From the NCBI GenBank assembly GCA_022072455.1, contig JAJVHY010000007.1, positions 1 through 64,000 on the forward strand: a stretch of 64,000 nucleotides of DNA, given 5' to 3'. A program made the position numbers and the translations under genes. Shown here one piece after another: positions 43,001 to 51,489 of this stretch. The stretch comes from Verrucomicrobiia bacterium. GTDB lineage: Bacteria > Verrucomicrobiota > Verrucomicrobiia > Palsa-1439. Within the stretch, counting starts at the first letter, position 1. The number at the start of each line of letters is the position of its first letter. The notes beneath the pieces were generated by a model that worked only from the letters and a program-made list of their open reading frames with translations, was not told the DNA's origin and ran no database searches.

Positions 43001-44339
43001 TCATCGCGTCGGACGCGTGATCCACATCGATCGACTGTTGCACGAAGATTGCGCCGCTATTCAACACCAACTGCCGACTGAGCGTGTCCCCCAAAATTGC
43101 CACCCCGGTGTTTGTCCCGACACCAGTCACGTTGAAGGACAACGAGTTGATCGTGGTGTTGGCCGTCAGAATATTCGTGATCACTCCCGAACCCGAGGTG
43201 TTCACGTACCGCACATTGTCCAGCTGAGTTTGGCCATTGACGATCCCACTGGTGTATTCGGTCGCCGCGTCGAGCAACCGCAGCCCGTAGGTTGAGTCAT
43301 ACGTCGCCAACCCGCTCCCGGAGCCGGTCGCCGTGTTTGTTTCCGCCAATACCCCTACCAAGATGCTCCTGGTCGTCGTCCCAATCCCGCCGCCACCACC
43401 AAGCAACGTCGGTGTTGTCCCGAAGGTAACATTCGCGCTGCTGGCCGTCGCCGACGCAATCGTATTCGTCCCCAAGCCGCTGCCCCGGATCAGCATCACT
43501 GAACTGCCGGCCGCGCGCACAAAACTCCCAATGCTCAATTGCGCGTTGCGGGCCGAGTTCGCACCAATGCTGACGGTCGAGATACTCCCCGCGCCCACAA
43601 TCAGCGCGCCGCCAATCCCATCCACCGAGTTGGCCGTCGCGTTGCCAACCACCGAGAGCGTCCCTTTGTTCAACAACAAACTCCCCACCCGCGTCGTCCC
43701 CACCACCCCGTTCGCGCTGCTGTCAAAACGTACATTCCCGTTGCCATTCAGCGTGACTGCAGAATTGGCAATCGCCCCATTCGCGCCGGTCAGACTCAGA
43801 ATCCCGCGGTTCACCACCGTGTCCCCGCTGTAAGTTGTCGCCCCGGCAATGCTCAGGGTCGCGCCCCCCTCTTTGATGATCCCGCCATTGCCGATCGAGT
43901 TCAGAAAATGCAGACTCCCGCTGTTGATTGTCAGCGTCCGCGTCACCCCGCCCAAATCCACATCGAGGTTCTTGCCGGCGGTTGTGTTACCAATCGTGAG
44001 GATCCGCGTCGTCGAATCCGGCTCGGCGAGAATATCGCCGCCCAACGTAATCGTTCGATTGCCATTGGTGCCGACCAAGCTCATGTGGAACGAGCCGGCA
44101 TAGAGAAAGTTAAAACCGGTCGCCAGCACCGCGTCGTGATCAAAAGTTACCACGGGCGTGCCCACCAATGTCAGCGTGGAATCCCAAATGCCGTTGACGT
44201 CGCCGCCGACCCAGTTGGCGGTGTTGGTGTAATCGTAGACCCCAGCTCCAGTCTGATTCCAGCCGGTCGTCTGCGCCGAAGCCGGAGACAGCCAGCCGGT
44301 CAACAGGCTGCCGCAGAGCAAAAGGATTTTCTTCATCAT
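39987..44339 (-). CDS. Giant PATR (autotransporter beta-strand repeat) protein with PEP-CTERM tail, 1450 aa
   Basis: Signal peptide (MMKKILLLCGSLLTGWLSPASA), then about six copies of the autotransporter-associated beta-strand repeat, for example LTKNGTGTLILSGNNSYNGGTTVNAGTLQ, and a PEP-CTERM tail (EVIPEPSVLLLWVCGAGAVYLARRRQR). No autotransporter beta-barrel is present, so export is probably by the general pathway with exosortase sorting. The first 780 residues closely match the neighbouring 954-aa protein; the remaining part has extra repeats. GAGGGAG precedes the ATG. It is third in the unit PATR-pseudopilin-PATR, 10 bp after the pseudopilin stop. Confidence 0.88.
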   Translation of the reverse strand: MMKKILLLCGSLLTGWLSPASAQTTGWNQTGAGVYDYTNTANWVGGDVNGIWDSTLTLVGTPVVTFDHDAVLATGFNFLYAGSFHMSLVGTNGNRTITLGGDILAEPDSTTRILTIGNTTAGKNLDVDLGGVTRTLTINSGSLHFLNSIGNGGIIKEGGATLSIAGATTYSGDTVVNRGILSLTGANGAIANSAVTLNGNGNVRFDSSANGVVGTTRVGSLLLNKGTLSVVGNATANSVDGIGGALIVGAGSISTVSIGANSARNAQLSIGSFVRAAGSSVMLIRGSGLGTNTIASATASSANVTFGTTPTLLGGGGGIGTTTRSILVGVLAETNTATGSGSGLATYDSTYGLRLLDAATEYTSGIVNGQTQLDNVRYVNTSGSGVITNILTANTTINSLSFNVTGVGTNTGVAILGDTLSRQLVLNSGAIFVQQSIDVDHASDAMILSNLTLNLNGREGVFTAFTAGLNQGNTPGRLEIYGVITNDGGNGVTFGGGSGQIMLGGGTTNKYTGVTTLNSGVLLLAKTIQNNSVPGDLVINGGILLKTGNAIPDTANLTLNGGTFVMDSTLSSGNNGHPETINNLTMNGGNLSYSSSGNSAVLNINGAALINSNDLRSQTGGDVTVAGLTTLNGGRIVVPISTAAVSVNAIFNFNDILIQAPASGVYTGIVFFSHATNRAGKLVLNGDLTVNANLANPNTVMIANTNNSVANLGHIALNGIRTFTIGNGPAAVDVEIAVAITNEGAAVGGIIKAGAGALLLSGNNLYTGATTVNAGTLQAGAANTVSGTAQLSVANGATVNFGAFDQVVGSVSGGGRIINNAALQAGADNTSTTYSGIMSGTGSLTKNGTGTLILSGNNSYNGGTTVNAGTLQASAANVLSSSGALTVNSGGTVNFGAFNQSIGSLAGGGHITNRAALTVGGNNASTTFTGVISGSGSLTKVGSGQLVLSGNNTYTGTTALNGGTLRVNGSLATPALTVASGAKLGGSGTIAGAVTIQNNGTLAPGNSIGTNTVGSLTLNASSVLEWEFQISPPYISDFTIVTNNNGLTVNGGKLYTYQDGTAFPFQVAGLYRLMQYTGALSGTGVSAMTWENNSGLAYNFGTASVGSTNFVTFVIGAGTVGWDGGSTTDSYWTNAVNWGSDTAPTNYSRLAFNTFNRVINTNNFAADTPFAGMVFSNGSGAFQLAGNRVALAGDIVNNSPLQQTIHLDLLLNTIDAQFNTAAGNIEVTGDIVESGGSFGLIKTGTKSLILSGNSTYSGATLVNNGTLLVNGSLSAAPNAVFVSAGATLGGTGTISRAVNVAGGGNLNPGAPDPGQLSINDTLTLANNFRFTWDLGLTTTDSVSATTINFTGASWTLQLGSAAWNAATNDQFMLMEWGTGINTAALTNSVQILGGKWNTSQASVFIQGNQLWLTGVEVIPEPSVLLLWVCGAGAVYLARRRQRISGTGSTS
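43837..44292. repeat. 456-bp block identical to 47344-47799
   Basis: Read side by side, these 456 bp match the copy 3,507 bp to the right without a difference; identity starts after a T/C change at 43836 and ends within the signal-peptide codons. It encodes the mature N-terminus of both PATR proteins. More diverged similarity continues for about 1.9 kb beyond it. Confidence 0.85.
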
Positions 44340-44349
44340 TGCGGCTCCC

Positions 44350-45018
44350 TCATAATGGGTTATTGCTCAGATTCAGCCGACCCGCGTGGCCGTCAAAAAA
44401 CACCGCGTTCCGATAGTTCTTGTGAAATTCGGGCAAGCCAGCCACGTTGTGATCGCGGAGCATCCAAATGGTGGCCAACTGCCCGGGATTCAAGATCGCC
44501 AGCCGGTACGGCCTGGGATTGTCCCACCCACAATTGGGATTGCAGCAATTCCCTCCCCAGATGCCACCGGCCACCGCGACGCTGCCCAGTGTGGTCGCGT
44601 AGTTCAGGGCATAACAATACCGGATATTGTCCGCCGAACCGGCACTCGGGCGCCAAGCGTGAACCCAAGATGGGCATTCGTAGACTTTGACATACCCCAA
44701 GAATGGACTAGTCCCGCCACCGGGATTCCGGGCCGGCAAGTAATTCCGCAGCCGGCGTTGAAACCGCCGGCAATCCCAGTCGTGATACGGGCCTTGCCGG
44801 CTGAAGAAGCCGCCGGGCAGGATGCCTTCGTTGTCATCGGAATAATTGAGAATGGAGAAAGCAATTTGCCGTAAATTGTTCTGGCAAATCGTCGCCCGGC
44901 CCCGCTCCCGCGCCGACGCCAACGCCGGCAACAGCAGCGACGCCAGCACCGCAATGATCGCAATCACGACCAGTAACTCGATCAAGGTAAAGGCGGTTTG
45001 GCGCAGGGCGTTGATCAT
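44350..45018 (-). CDS. Type II secretion/type IV pilin-like protein with H-X9-DG motif, 222 aa
   Basis: Prepilin signal with the cleavage region [27 protein letters not shown] near the N-terminus (processing before the Phe, Glu5 present) and the C-terminal H-X9-DG motif ([14 protein letters not shown]). The middle has conserved CQNNLRQIA and several Cys. Such proteins are numerous in Planctomycetes and Verrucomicrobiota and are thought to be pseudopilin-like, with unknown cargo. ATG at 45018 overlaps the stop of the upstream PATR gene (ATGA), tying its expression to the large surface protein. Confidence 0.88.
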   Translation of the reverse strand: MINALRQTAFTLIELLVVIAIIAVLASLLLPALASARERGRATICQNNLRQIAFSILNYSDDNEGILPGGFFSRQGPYHDWDCRRFQRRLRNYLPARNPGGGTSPFLGYVKVYECPSWVHAWRPSAGSADNIRYCYALNYATTLGSVAVAGGIWGGNCCNPNCGWDNPRPYRLAILNPGQLATIWMLRDHNVAGLPEFHKNYRNAVFFDGHAGRLNLSNNPL

Positions 45019-47879
45019 TTCCTTCTCCGCCGCAACACAACCGCCCCGGTAATTCCCAGCGCCACCAAAACCCAACTCGCTGGCTCCGGCACGACCGTCA
45101 GCAACAAGTCGTTATTCAAACTGTCAACGGTGAGTGTTCCGGTTAGCCCGCCGGGCAGCCCCCCGGAGAGCGTCCCACCCAACGCACCCGCAAGCCCGTT
45201 CGCATCAATCAACAAATATGTCCCCTCCGCCAACCCGCCGGCATCGGTGAAGGTGAAATCGGTGAATTGTTGGCCCGACAGTGTGAGCAAACCGGTGGCC
45301 ACGATTTTGTCGCCACTGCCCGGCGCACCGAGCTCGTAGTTGAATTTCGCGCCCGCCGCCAGCGTGAGGTTGCTGACAGTGAACACGCCCACACTGGCGC
45401 CCGGCGACAGAATGCCGGCGGCATCGACGCCAACGTTGCCGACCGTGCCGATGCCGCCCAGCGTCGCACCCGCTTGCACGGAAACTGGGCTGGCCAAGTT
45501 CAAGGCGCCGTCAACAAGCAGCGTACCGTTGCTGACAACGGTGGGGCCGGTATAGAGGTTGTTACCGGAGAGCAACAGCGTACCGGCACCGGATTTGATC
45601 AAGCCGCCGATCGCTGCGCCTTCGTTCGTGATGGTCACCGCGATCTCGACATCCACCGCGCCGGGGCCGTTGCCGATGGTCATGGTCCGATTGCCGGAAA
45701 GCGCGATGTGACCCACATTGGCAAGGCTGTTGTTGGTGTTGGCGAGGGCCACGGTGTTGGGATTGGCAAGGTTGGCGTTCACCGTCAAATTCCCATTCAG
45801 CACCAATTTTCCGGCGCGATTGCTGCCGTGGGAGAAGAACACGATCCCGGTGTAAACACCGCTGGCCGGCGTGTTGATGACGATATCGTAGAAGGTGAAA
45901 ATCGCATTCACATTCGCCGTGCTGCTGGAGATAGGCACAACGATGCGCCCGCCATTCAGCGTTGTCAGCCCGGCCACAGTCACGTCACCGCCGGTTTGTG
46001 AGCGGAGATCGTTGGAGTTGATCAGCGCGGCGCCGTTGATGTTCAACGCGGCGCCGCTTCCCGAACTGCTGTAACTCAGATTGCCACCGTTCATGGTCAG
46101 ATTGTTGATCGTTTCCGAGTGCCCGTTGTTGCCGCTGCTCAACGTGCTATCCATCACAAAAGTCCCGCCGTTGAGAGTGAGATTGGCTGTGTCGGGGATG
46201 GCTTCGGTGTTCTTTAGCAACGTCCCGCCATTGATTACCAAATCTCCCGGGACGCTGATATTTTGGATCGTTTTGGCCAGCAGCAAAATCCCACTGTTCA
46301 AGGTCGTGACCCCGGTATAGGCGTTGGTTGTTCCGCCGCCCACCATGATCTGCCCCGACCCGCCGGCAAACGTCACCCCATTCCCGTCGTCGTTGGTGAT
46401 GACACCATAAATCTCCAATCGGCCGGGTGTGTTGCCCTGATTCAACCCCGCCGTGAACGCCGTGAACACACCCTCGCGACCATTCAGGTTCAAGGTCAGA
46501 TTGCTCAAGATCATCGCGTCGGACGCGTGATCCAACACAAGCGACTGTTGCACGAAGATCGCGCCGCTGTTTAACACCAACTGCCGACTGAGCGTGTCCC
46601 CCAAAATTGCCACCCCGGTGTTGGTCCCGGCGCCACTCAACTGGAATGACAACGAGTTGATCGTCGTGTTGGCCGACAGGATATTTGTGATCACTCCCGC
46701 CCCCGAGGTGTTCACGTACCGCACGTTATCCAGTTGTGTCTGCCCGCTCGTGATCCCGGCCGTGTATTCCGTCGCGGCGTTCAGCAACCGCACCCCGTAG
46801 GTCGAATCATACGTTACCAATCCGCTGCCGGAGCCGCTGGTGTTCGTCTCTCCCAGCGCGCCGACCAGAATTCCAATCGTCGTCGTCCCTGCTCCCCCGC
46901 CGCCGCCAAGCAAGGTGGGTGCAGTTCCAAATGTCATGTTCGCGCCCCCCGCCGTCGTGGACGCAATCGTGTTCGTTCCCAACCCGCTGCCCCGCAGCAA
47001 CACCACCGAACTGCCGGCCGCGCGCACGAAACTACCGGCGCTCAGTTGCGCGTTACGGGCCAAGTTCGCACCAATGCTGACGGTCGAGATGCTCCCCGCG
47101 CCCACAATCAGCGCGCCGCCAATCCCATCCACCGAGTTGGCCGTCGCGTTGCCAACCACCGAGAGCGTCCCCTTGTTCAACAACAAACTCCCCACCCGCG
47201 TCGTCCCCACCACCCCGTTCGCGCTGCTGTCGAACCGCACATTACCGCCGCCATCCAGCGTTACTGCAGAATTGGCAATCGCCCCGTTCGCGCCGGTCAG
47301 ACTCAGAATCCCGCGGTTCACCACCGTATCCCCGCTGTAAGTCGTCGCCCCGGCAATGCTCAGGGTCGCGCCCCCCTCTTTGATGATCCCGCCATTGCCG
47401 ATCGAGTTCAGAAAATGCAGACTCCCGCTGTTGATTGTCAGCGTCCGCGTCACCCCGCCCAAATCCACATCGAGGTTCTTGCCGGCGGTTGTGTTACCAA
47501 TCGTGAGGATCCGCGTCGTCGAATCCGGCTCGGCGAGAATATCGCCGCCCAACGTAATCGTTCGATTGCCATTGGTGCCGACCAAGCTCATGTGGAACGA
47601 GCCGGCATAGAGAAAGTTAAAACCGGTCGCCAGCACCGCGTCGTGATCAAAAGTTACCACGGGCGTGCCCACCAATGTCAGCGTGGAATCCCAAATGCCG
47701 TTGACGTCGCCGCCGACCCAGTTGGCGGTGTTGGTGTAATCGTAGACCCCAGCTCCAGTCTGATTCCAGCCGGTCGTCTGCGCCGAAGCCGGAGACAGCA
47801 GGACCCAGCCGGCGAACGCAGTGAACACAAATTGCCCAAGGCGGTATAGGATTGAATGCATGATCATTTTAATTCCCAT
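45015..47879 (-). CDS. PATR-repeat protein with PEP-CTERM tail, 954 aa
   Basis: After a signal peptide (ending LLSPASA) the protein reads [28 protein letters not shown], identical to its paralogue. It has about three clear PATR units ([29 protein letters not shown]) and a closing module ([22 protein letters not shown]), then the tail [30 protein letters not shown] at 47879 is used; ATG at 47867 is equally possible. It is the first gene of the leftward unit, and the intergenic region to its right carries two copies of a 14-bp dyad. Surface-exposed adhesive or matrix role is inferred. Confidence 0.87.
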   Translation of the reverse strand: MGIKMIMHSILYRLGQFVFTAFAGWVLLSPASAQTTGWNQTGAGVYDYTNTANWVGGDVNGIWDSTLTLVGTPVVTFDHDAVLATGFNFLYAGSFHMSLVGTNGNRTITLGGDILAEPDSTTRILTIGNTTAGKNLDVDLGGVTRTLTINSGSLHFLNSIGNGGIIKEGGATLSIAGATTYSGDTVVNRGILSLTGANGAIANSAVTLDGGGNVRFDSSANGVVGTTRVGSLLLNKGTLSVVGNATANSVDGIGGALIVGAGSISTVSIGANLARNAQLSAGSFVRAAGSSVVLLRGSGLGTNTIASTTAGGANMTFGTAPTLLGGGGGAGTTTIGILVGALGETNTSGSGSGLVTYDSTYGVRLLNAATEYTAGITSGQTQLDNVRYVNTSGAGVITNILSANTTINSLSFQLSGAGTNTGVAILGDTLSRQLVLNSGAIFVQQSLVLDHASDAMILSNLTLNLNGREGVFTAFTAGLNQGNTPGRLEIYGVITNDDGNGVTFAGGSGQIMVGGGTTNAYTGVTTLNSGILLLAKTIQNISVPGDLVINGGTLLKNTEAIPDTANLTLNGGTFVMDSTLSSGNNGHSETINNLTMNGGNLSYSSSGSGAALNINGAALINSNDLRSQTGGDVTVAGLTTLNGGRIVVPISSSTANVNAIFTFYDIVINTPASGVYTGIVFFSHGSNRAGKLVLNGNLTVNANLANPNTVALANTNNSLANVGHIALSGNRTMTIGNGPGAVDVEIAVTITNEGAAIGGLIKSGAGTLLLSGNNLYTGPTVVSNGTLLVDGALNLASPVSVQAGATLGGIGTVGNVGVDAAGILSPGASVGVFTVSNLTLAAGAKFNYELGAPGSGDKIVATGLLTLSGQQFTDFTFTDAGGLAEGTYLLIDANGLAGALGGTLSGGLPGGLTGTLTVDSLNNDLLLTVVPEPASWVLVALGITGAVVLRRRRK
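47344..47799. repeat. 456-bp block identical to 43837-44292
   Basis: Right-hand copy of the identical block, in the 5' part of the 954-aa PATR gene. The pseudopilin gene between the two copies is not duplicated. Confidence 0.85.
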
Positions 47880-47989
47880 GGTGGTGATTGATATGATCGC
47901 CTCATTGTCCCGTCAAAACGCTGTCGCGACCCTTCCTCACCTTTGCCACCACACTACTACATCACAGCCAGCCAACAACCGGTTCTTGT

Positions 47990-48003
47990 TTCAACCTGTT
48001 GAA
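47990..48003. promoter_or_regulatory. Candidate operator, dyad copy 1
   Basis: TTCAACCTGTTGAA: perfect 6-bp arms TTCAAC/GTTGAA around two bases. It is one of a tandem pair in the 248-bp divergent gap between the PATR gene (starting at 47879) and the pseudopilin-GH5 operon (48128 on). Confidence 0.6.
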
Positions 48004-48027
48004 TTAAATGAGCGAAATCGGGCGTGC

Positions 48028-48041
48028 TTCAACAGGTTGAA
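48028..48041. promoter_or_regulatory. Candidate operator, dyad copy 2
   Basis: TTCAACAGGTTGAA, again with perfect 6-bp arms; its whole sequence is the reverse complement of copy 1. The two centres are 38 bp apart. It ends 86 bp before the pseudopilin ATG at 48128. Confidence 0.6.
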
Positions 48042-48052
48042 AGGCAAACAGA

Positions 48053-48080
48053 TTGTCCCACGCCAACACACTGCTAAATT
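48053..48080 (+). promoter_or_regulatory. Weak candidate promoter for pseudopilin-GH5 operon
   Basis: TTGTCC (48053-48058), 16 bp, TAAATT (48075-48080). If real, the second dyad sits just upstream of the -35 box, a place suited to an activator or to a blocking repressor. The boxes are imperfect. Confidence 0.25.
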
Positions 48081-48127
48081 GCCGCCCAGACGGGATTCCG
48101 GCGACCATCGGTCACCGGCGCACATTG

Positions 48128-48760
48128 ATGAAAAAATCGCCATCCAACCATCGCAGCCGGGGGTTCACGCTGATCGAAATGCTCACCGTGCTCGGTATCA
48201 TCATGCTGCTTGTCGCCGTCATTCTTGGCACCATGCGTCACGCCGAACGCAAAATCGGCATCTCGCTGGCGCGCGCTGAAATCAACGCAATGGAAATGGC
48301 CCTCGAAGCCTATCGCGCCGACAACGGTTACTATCCGTTAACTGGCGGCGTGCGCCCGGCCTTCCAACACGCAGTTCGCGGGACGCTCCCGGGATTTCTC
48401 GCGGCTTGCAGCAATTCGTGGGTCCTCTATTGCGCCCTGAGCGGCACCTCGCTCGATGGCACTCCCAACAAATCCAAAGCCTACTTCCAATTTCCGCCCA
48501 ACCGCTTGGAGCAATCGTTCTATCTCGGCACGTATGGCGGCCCCGGCGGCACCAATGTCAACCTCACCGATGTTCTCGGCACGCCAAACGGCAAGATCTT
48601 CGTGGATAACTTCCGCAACCCCTACGCCTACTACCGGCCCGCAACCCCGGCCACGGATCGCAAAAATCCAGCGACATTCGACCTTTGGAGCTTTGGCCCC
48701 GATGGCAAATCCGTTAGCGCAGCCGATCTGCTTGACGACCTCACCAATTGGACGCATTAG
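48128..48760 (+). CDS. GspG-like pseudopilin, 210 aa
   Basis: ATG at 48128 gives a short basic leader and the prepilin site [26 protein letters not shown]. The region after the helix is of the major pseudopilin type ([44 protein letters not shown]), as in GspG. No other secretion-system genes lie nearby. It heads the plus-strand carbohydrate operon and is followed after 5 bp by a second pseudopilin gene. It could be a dedicated pseudopilin for export of the enzymes encoded downstream; that is an inference. Confidence 0.85.
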   Translation: MKKSPSNHRSRGFTLIEMLTVLGIIMLLVAVILGTMRHAERKIGISLARAEINAMEMALEAYRADNGYYPLTGGVRPAFQHAVRGTLPGFLAACSNSWVLYCALSGTSLDGTPNKSKAYFQFPPNRLEQSFYLGTYGGPGGTNVNLTDVLGTPNGKIFVDNFRNPYAYYRPATPATDRKNPATFDLWSFGPDGKSVSAADLLDDLTNWTH

Positions 48761-48765
48761 GGGCC

Positions 48766-49296
48766 ATGAACACCGCTGCCCGCTCGCAAACCCGGCTCGC
48801 GTTCACTCTGATCGAAGTCCTCACGGTGATTGGCATCATCGCAATTCTCTTGGGACTGCTCGTACCGGCTTTGGGTTATGCCCGGGCGCGCGCCCGCGAA
48901 CTCCAATGCGCGAGCAATTTGCGGCAACTCTACGTCTTGTCCAAAATGTATACGAACGACAACGGCGGGTGGATTCCCTTCTCTGCCGGCTCGGGTGGCG
49001 CGGTCTGGCCGTGGATTGGCCGCTACCTGCCCTCCGGCTCGCTCGGCATCGGCCCGAAATCATTAACGTACTGCCCGGCCGCCACCAACAAGGGCACCAT
49101 CAGTTACGTCGCCGATACCGGCAGCGGAGCCGGCGTCCGCAACGTCAACAACCTCCCCGATCCAGCGGGAACAAGGTGGTTGTACGACTCCGCTTCCTAC
49201 TGTGCCCAAAACTGCGGCTACGGTTCCACCACCCGGCATCGCGGCGGCTGGAATGTCCTGTACTGGGACGGTCACGTCGCTCGCGTCCAACCCTAA
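48766..49296 (+). CDS. Pseudopilin-like protein with H-X9-DG motif, 176 aa
   Basis: Prepilin signal [26 protein letters not shown], then [21 protein letters not shown] and the C-terminal H-X9-DG motif ([14 protein letters not shown]). It belongs to the same family as the genes at 44350-45018 and 55999-56784. ATG at 48766 lies 5 bp after the GspG-like stop. Between the two conserved ends are several Cys residues that may form disulphides outside the cell. Confidence 0.87.
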   Translation: MNTAARSQTRLAFTLIEVLTVIGIIAILLGLLVPALGYARARARELQCASNLRQLYVLSKMYTNDNGGWIPFSAGSGGAVWPWIGRYLPSGSLGIGPKSLTYCPAATNKGTISYVADTGSGAGVRNVNNLPDPAGTRWLYDSASYCAQNCGYGSTTRHRGGWNVLYWDGHVARVQP

Positions 49297-49311
49297 CCCC
49301 CAGGAGAAACC

Positions 49312-49884
49312 ATGAAAACCATCTACACCATAAGCCTCTTCGCCCTGCTCGCTCCACTCACCTGCCCGGCCCTGACGCTGTTCGACTTCAACACCAAACC
49401 CACCTTCTTCCACTTTCAGAACTCCGAAACCACGGTCGCCCTCTCACTCGCCGACGAATCCGCCTTGCCGGCATCGAAAAGCCTCCAAGCAAAATACGAG
49501 TTTGCCGGCGACCAGGCCTACATCGGCTTGGCAATTGACTTCAAACACCTCGCGCCGAAGCAGGGCCAATGGGAAACCTTTACCGGCCTGACTGTCGTGG
49601 CCAAAGCCGCCGAACCGACCAAACTCGTCGTCCAGCTCATCGTCGCCGGCAAGACCTACTCCACGACCCTCGAAATCACCAAGAACTGGACACGGTTCAC
49701 CGTCCCGTTCACCGACTTCAAGCTCAAGGACGGCGGGAGTTTTGACCCCAAGACCATGAAAATTGACCGGCTTGCTTTACGTCCCGGCCGCAAACCCAAC
49801 GCGAACACTCTGCTCGTCGACGAAATCACCTTGGAAGAAACTGTTTCCGCCGCCAAACAAGAGCCGGTCACTCCCACGAAATAA
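49312..49884 (+). CDS. Secreted CBM-like beta-sandwich protein, 190 aa
   Basis: Signal peptide (MKTIYTISLFALLAPLTCPA) then one domain like the carbohydrate-binding/CIA30-type jelly rolls: LFDFNTKPTFFHFQNSE, WETFTGLTVVAKAAEPTKLVVQLIV, NWTRFTVPFTDFKLKDGG, and LLVDEITLE at the end. AGGAGA (49302-49307) is a good ribosome site. It lies 15 bp after the pseudopilin gene and 4 bp before the GH5 gene, so it probably binds the polysaccharide that the enzymes cut. No catalytic motif is visible. Confidence 0.75.
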   Translation: MKTIYTISLFALLAPLTCPALTLFDFNTKPTFFHFQNSETTVALSLADESALPASKSLQAKYEFAGDQAYIGLAIDFKHLAPKQGQWETFTGLTVVAKAAEPTKLVVQLIVAGKTYSTTLEITKNWTRFTVPFTDFKLKDGGSFDPKTMKIDRLALRPGRKPNANTLLVDEITLEETVSAAKQEPVTPTK

Positions 49885-49888
49885 TCAC

Positions 49889-51439
49889 TTGTTGCTGCTC
49901 CGCATCATTGCCGGCTTATTGCTGTTTGGCGTTGTCTCATTGCGCGCCGAACCCCGGCAACTCCTCACCTTCAGCGATTTCAACCCGACCGACCCGGCCA
50001 TCACCTGGGAAGAAGAAAACGGCACCCGCTTCCTCCGTCTCACCACGCCCAAACCAGAAGTCACCATCGAACAAAAACGCACTATCCCCCTCCCGGCGGA
50101 CGTGAAAGGGGTGGATTTGTTCGTCCGGTTCCGCGTCGCGAATTTCAAATTTGGCGCCGGTGGCGACGGCAAGCCGTCTTATGGCAAAGACATGCACTTC
50201 CGCTTTAAGTTCCTTGATGCCGCCGGCAAGGCTGTCCCGAAATCTGGCGGCGGATTTGTGTTCGATTCGCATGCGAAGACTTGGACCAACCTCACCCGGC
50301 GCGTCCTCGTTCCCGCCGGTGCCACGCAACTCGAAATCGCCGCCGGCAACTACAAAGTCGCCGCCGGCACTCTCGACCTTGCCGAAATTCGTGTCACCGC
50401 CATGCCCGACGCCGAAGCCGAGGCATTGATTCAAGCCAACGCCGCGGCGGCGAAAAAAGCGGCGGATGACGAGGCCGCCCTCCCGGCAATCCTCGCCTTA
50501 CCGCCGACGACCGTGGAACTCAAAGTCGCCGGCAACAAACTCGTCACCCCCACCGGCCAGGAAGTCTGGTTGCAAGGCGTGAACGTGTGCAGCCTCGAGT
50601 GGTCGGCGAAAGGGGAAAACGTCTTGCGCTCGATCAAAGTCGCGATTGACGACTGGAAAGCCAACGTCATCCGCTTGCCGGTCCACGACAAATACTGGCT
50701 CGGCGCCGAGGCGGACGCCTACCGGCTGCTCGTGGACAACGCGATCAAACTTGCGGCGGCGCGGGGCGCGTATGTGATTCTTGATTTGCACCGGTTTCAC
50801 TCGCCGGATGAAAAGGCTGTCGAGTTTTGGAAAGATGCCGGGGCCCGGTATGCGAACCATCCGGCCGTGCTCTTCGATCTCTTCAACGAACCGACCATGA
50901 AAGATTGGGGCGTCTGGCGCAATGGCGGTACGATCACTTACAAAGACAAAACCGTCGAAGCCACCGGCATGCAGACGCTCCTCGAAACCGTTCGCCGTAC
51001 CGGCGCGAGGAACATCATCGTCGCCGGCGGCATCGGCTACGCGTACGATTTGAGCGGCGTGCTCAACGGCTTCGCCCTCGAAGACAAATCCGGCAACGGC
51101 ATCGTGTACGCCACGCATTTCTACAACTGGCACCGCGGCTGGGAGCAGAAGTTTCTCGCGCTGGCCGAAAAGTATCCGCTGCTCGTCGGCGAGTTTGGGG
51201 CCGACGTGAAAAAGATGTCCTTCGTCCCGGCCAAGAACCAGGAGGACCCGTACACGTGGTCGCCCGACGCCCTCGCGCTTGTGCAGAAATACCGGCTGCA
51301 TTGGACGGCGTTTTCCTTCCACCCGAAAGCCACGCCGGTGTTGCTGAAAAATTGGGACTACGAGCCGACGCCCTTCTGGGGCGCGTTTGTGAAAGACGCG
51401 CTCGCCGGCAAATCGTTTGAGTTGCAGAAACTCCGGTAG
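49889..51439 (+). CDS. Glycoside hydrolase family 5 enzyme with N-terminal CBM-like module, 516 aa
   Basis: The TTG at 49889 is taken as start because a signal peptide (LLLLRIIAGLLLFGVVSLRA) follows; no ATG is available between the previous stop and the mature sequence. Residues 25-175 form a jelly-roll domain (TWTNLTRRVLVPAGATQLEI). The GH5 barrel from about 205 has VWLQGVNV, NVIRLPVHDKYWLG, acid/base Glu334 in FDLFNEP and nucleophile Glu435 in LLVGEFGA. The family acts on beta-1,4-glucans and mannans by a retaining mechanism; which one is not clear. Likely periplasmic or secreted. Confidence 0.85.
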   Translation: MLLLRIIAGLLLFGVVSLRAEPRQLLTFSDFNPTDPAITWEEENGTRFLRLTTPKPEVTIEQKRTIPLPADVKGVDLFVRFRVANFKFGAGGDGKPSYGKDMHFRFKFLDAAGKAVPKSGGGFVFDSHAKTWTNLTRRVLVPAGATQLEIAAGNYKVAAGTLDLAEIRVTAMPDAEAEALIQANAAAAKKAADDEAALPAILALPPTTVELKVAGNKLVTPTGQEVWLQGVNVCSLEWSAKGENVLRSIKVAIDDWKANVIRLPVHDKYWLGAEADAYRLLVDNAIKLAAARGAYVILDLHRFHSPDEKAVEFWKDAGARYANHPAVLFDLFNEPTMKDWGVWRNGGTITYKDKTVEATGMQTLLETVRRTGARNIIVAGGIGYAYDLSGVLNGFALEDKSGNGIVYATHFYNWHRGWEQKFLALAEKYPLLVGEFGADVKKMSFVPAKNQEDPYTWSPDALALVQKYRLHWTAFSFHPKATPVLLKNWDYEPTPFWGAFVKDALAGKSFELQKLR

Positions 51440-51440
51440 T

Positions 51441-51454
51441 TTCAACAGTGTGAA
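51441..51454. promoter_or_regulatory. Candidate operator, dyad copy 3 (variant)
   Basis: TTCAACAGTGTGAA keeps the left arm and four of six bases of the right arm. It begins 1 bp after the GH5 stop and ends 35 bp before the GH130 ATG at 51490. An overlapping dyad TGAAGTACGTTCA follows at 51451-51463. Confidence 0.45.
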
Positions 51455-51489
51455 GTACGTTCACGTTGTCGTGTGCTAGAGTTTGCCAC

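Noticed and set aside
45267-47849. Plus-strand frames opposite the PATR genes (for example 45267-46001, 46734-47849 and 43539-44690)
   Set aside because: They repeat in both copies only because the sense genes are duplicated; composition is that of shadows.
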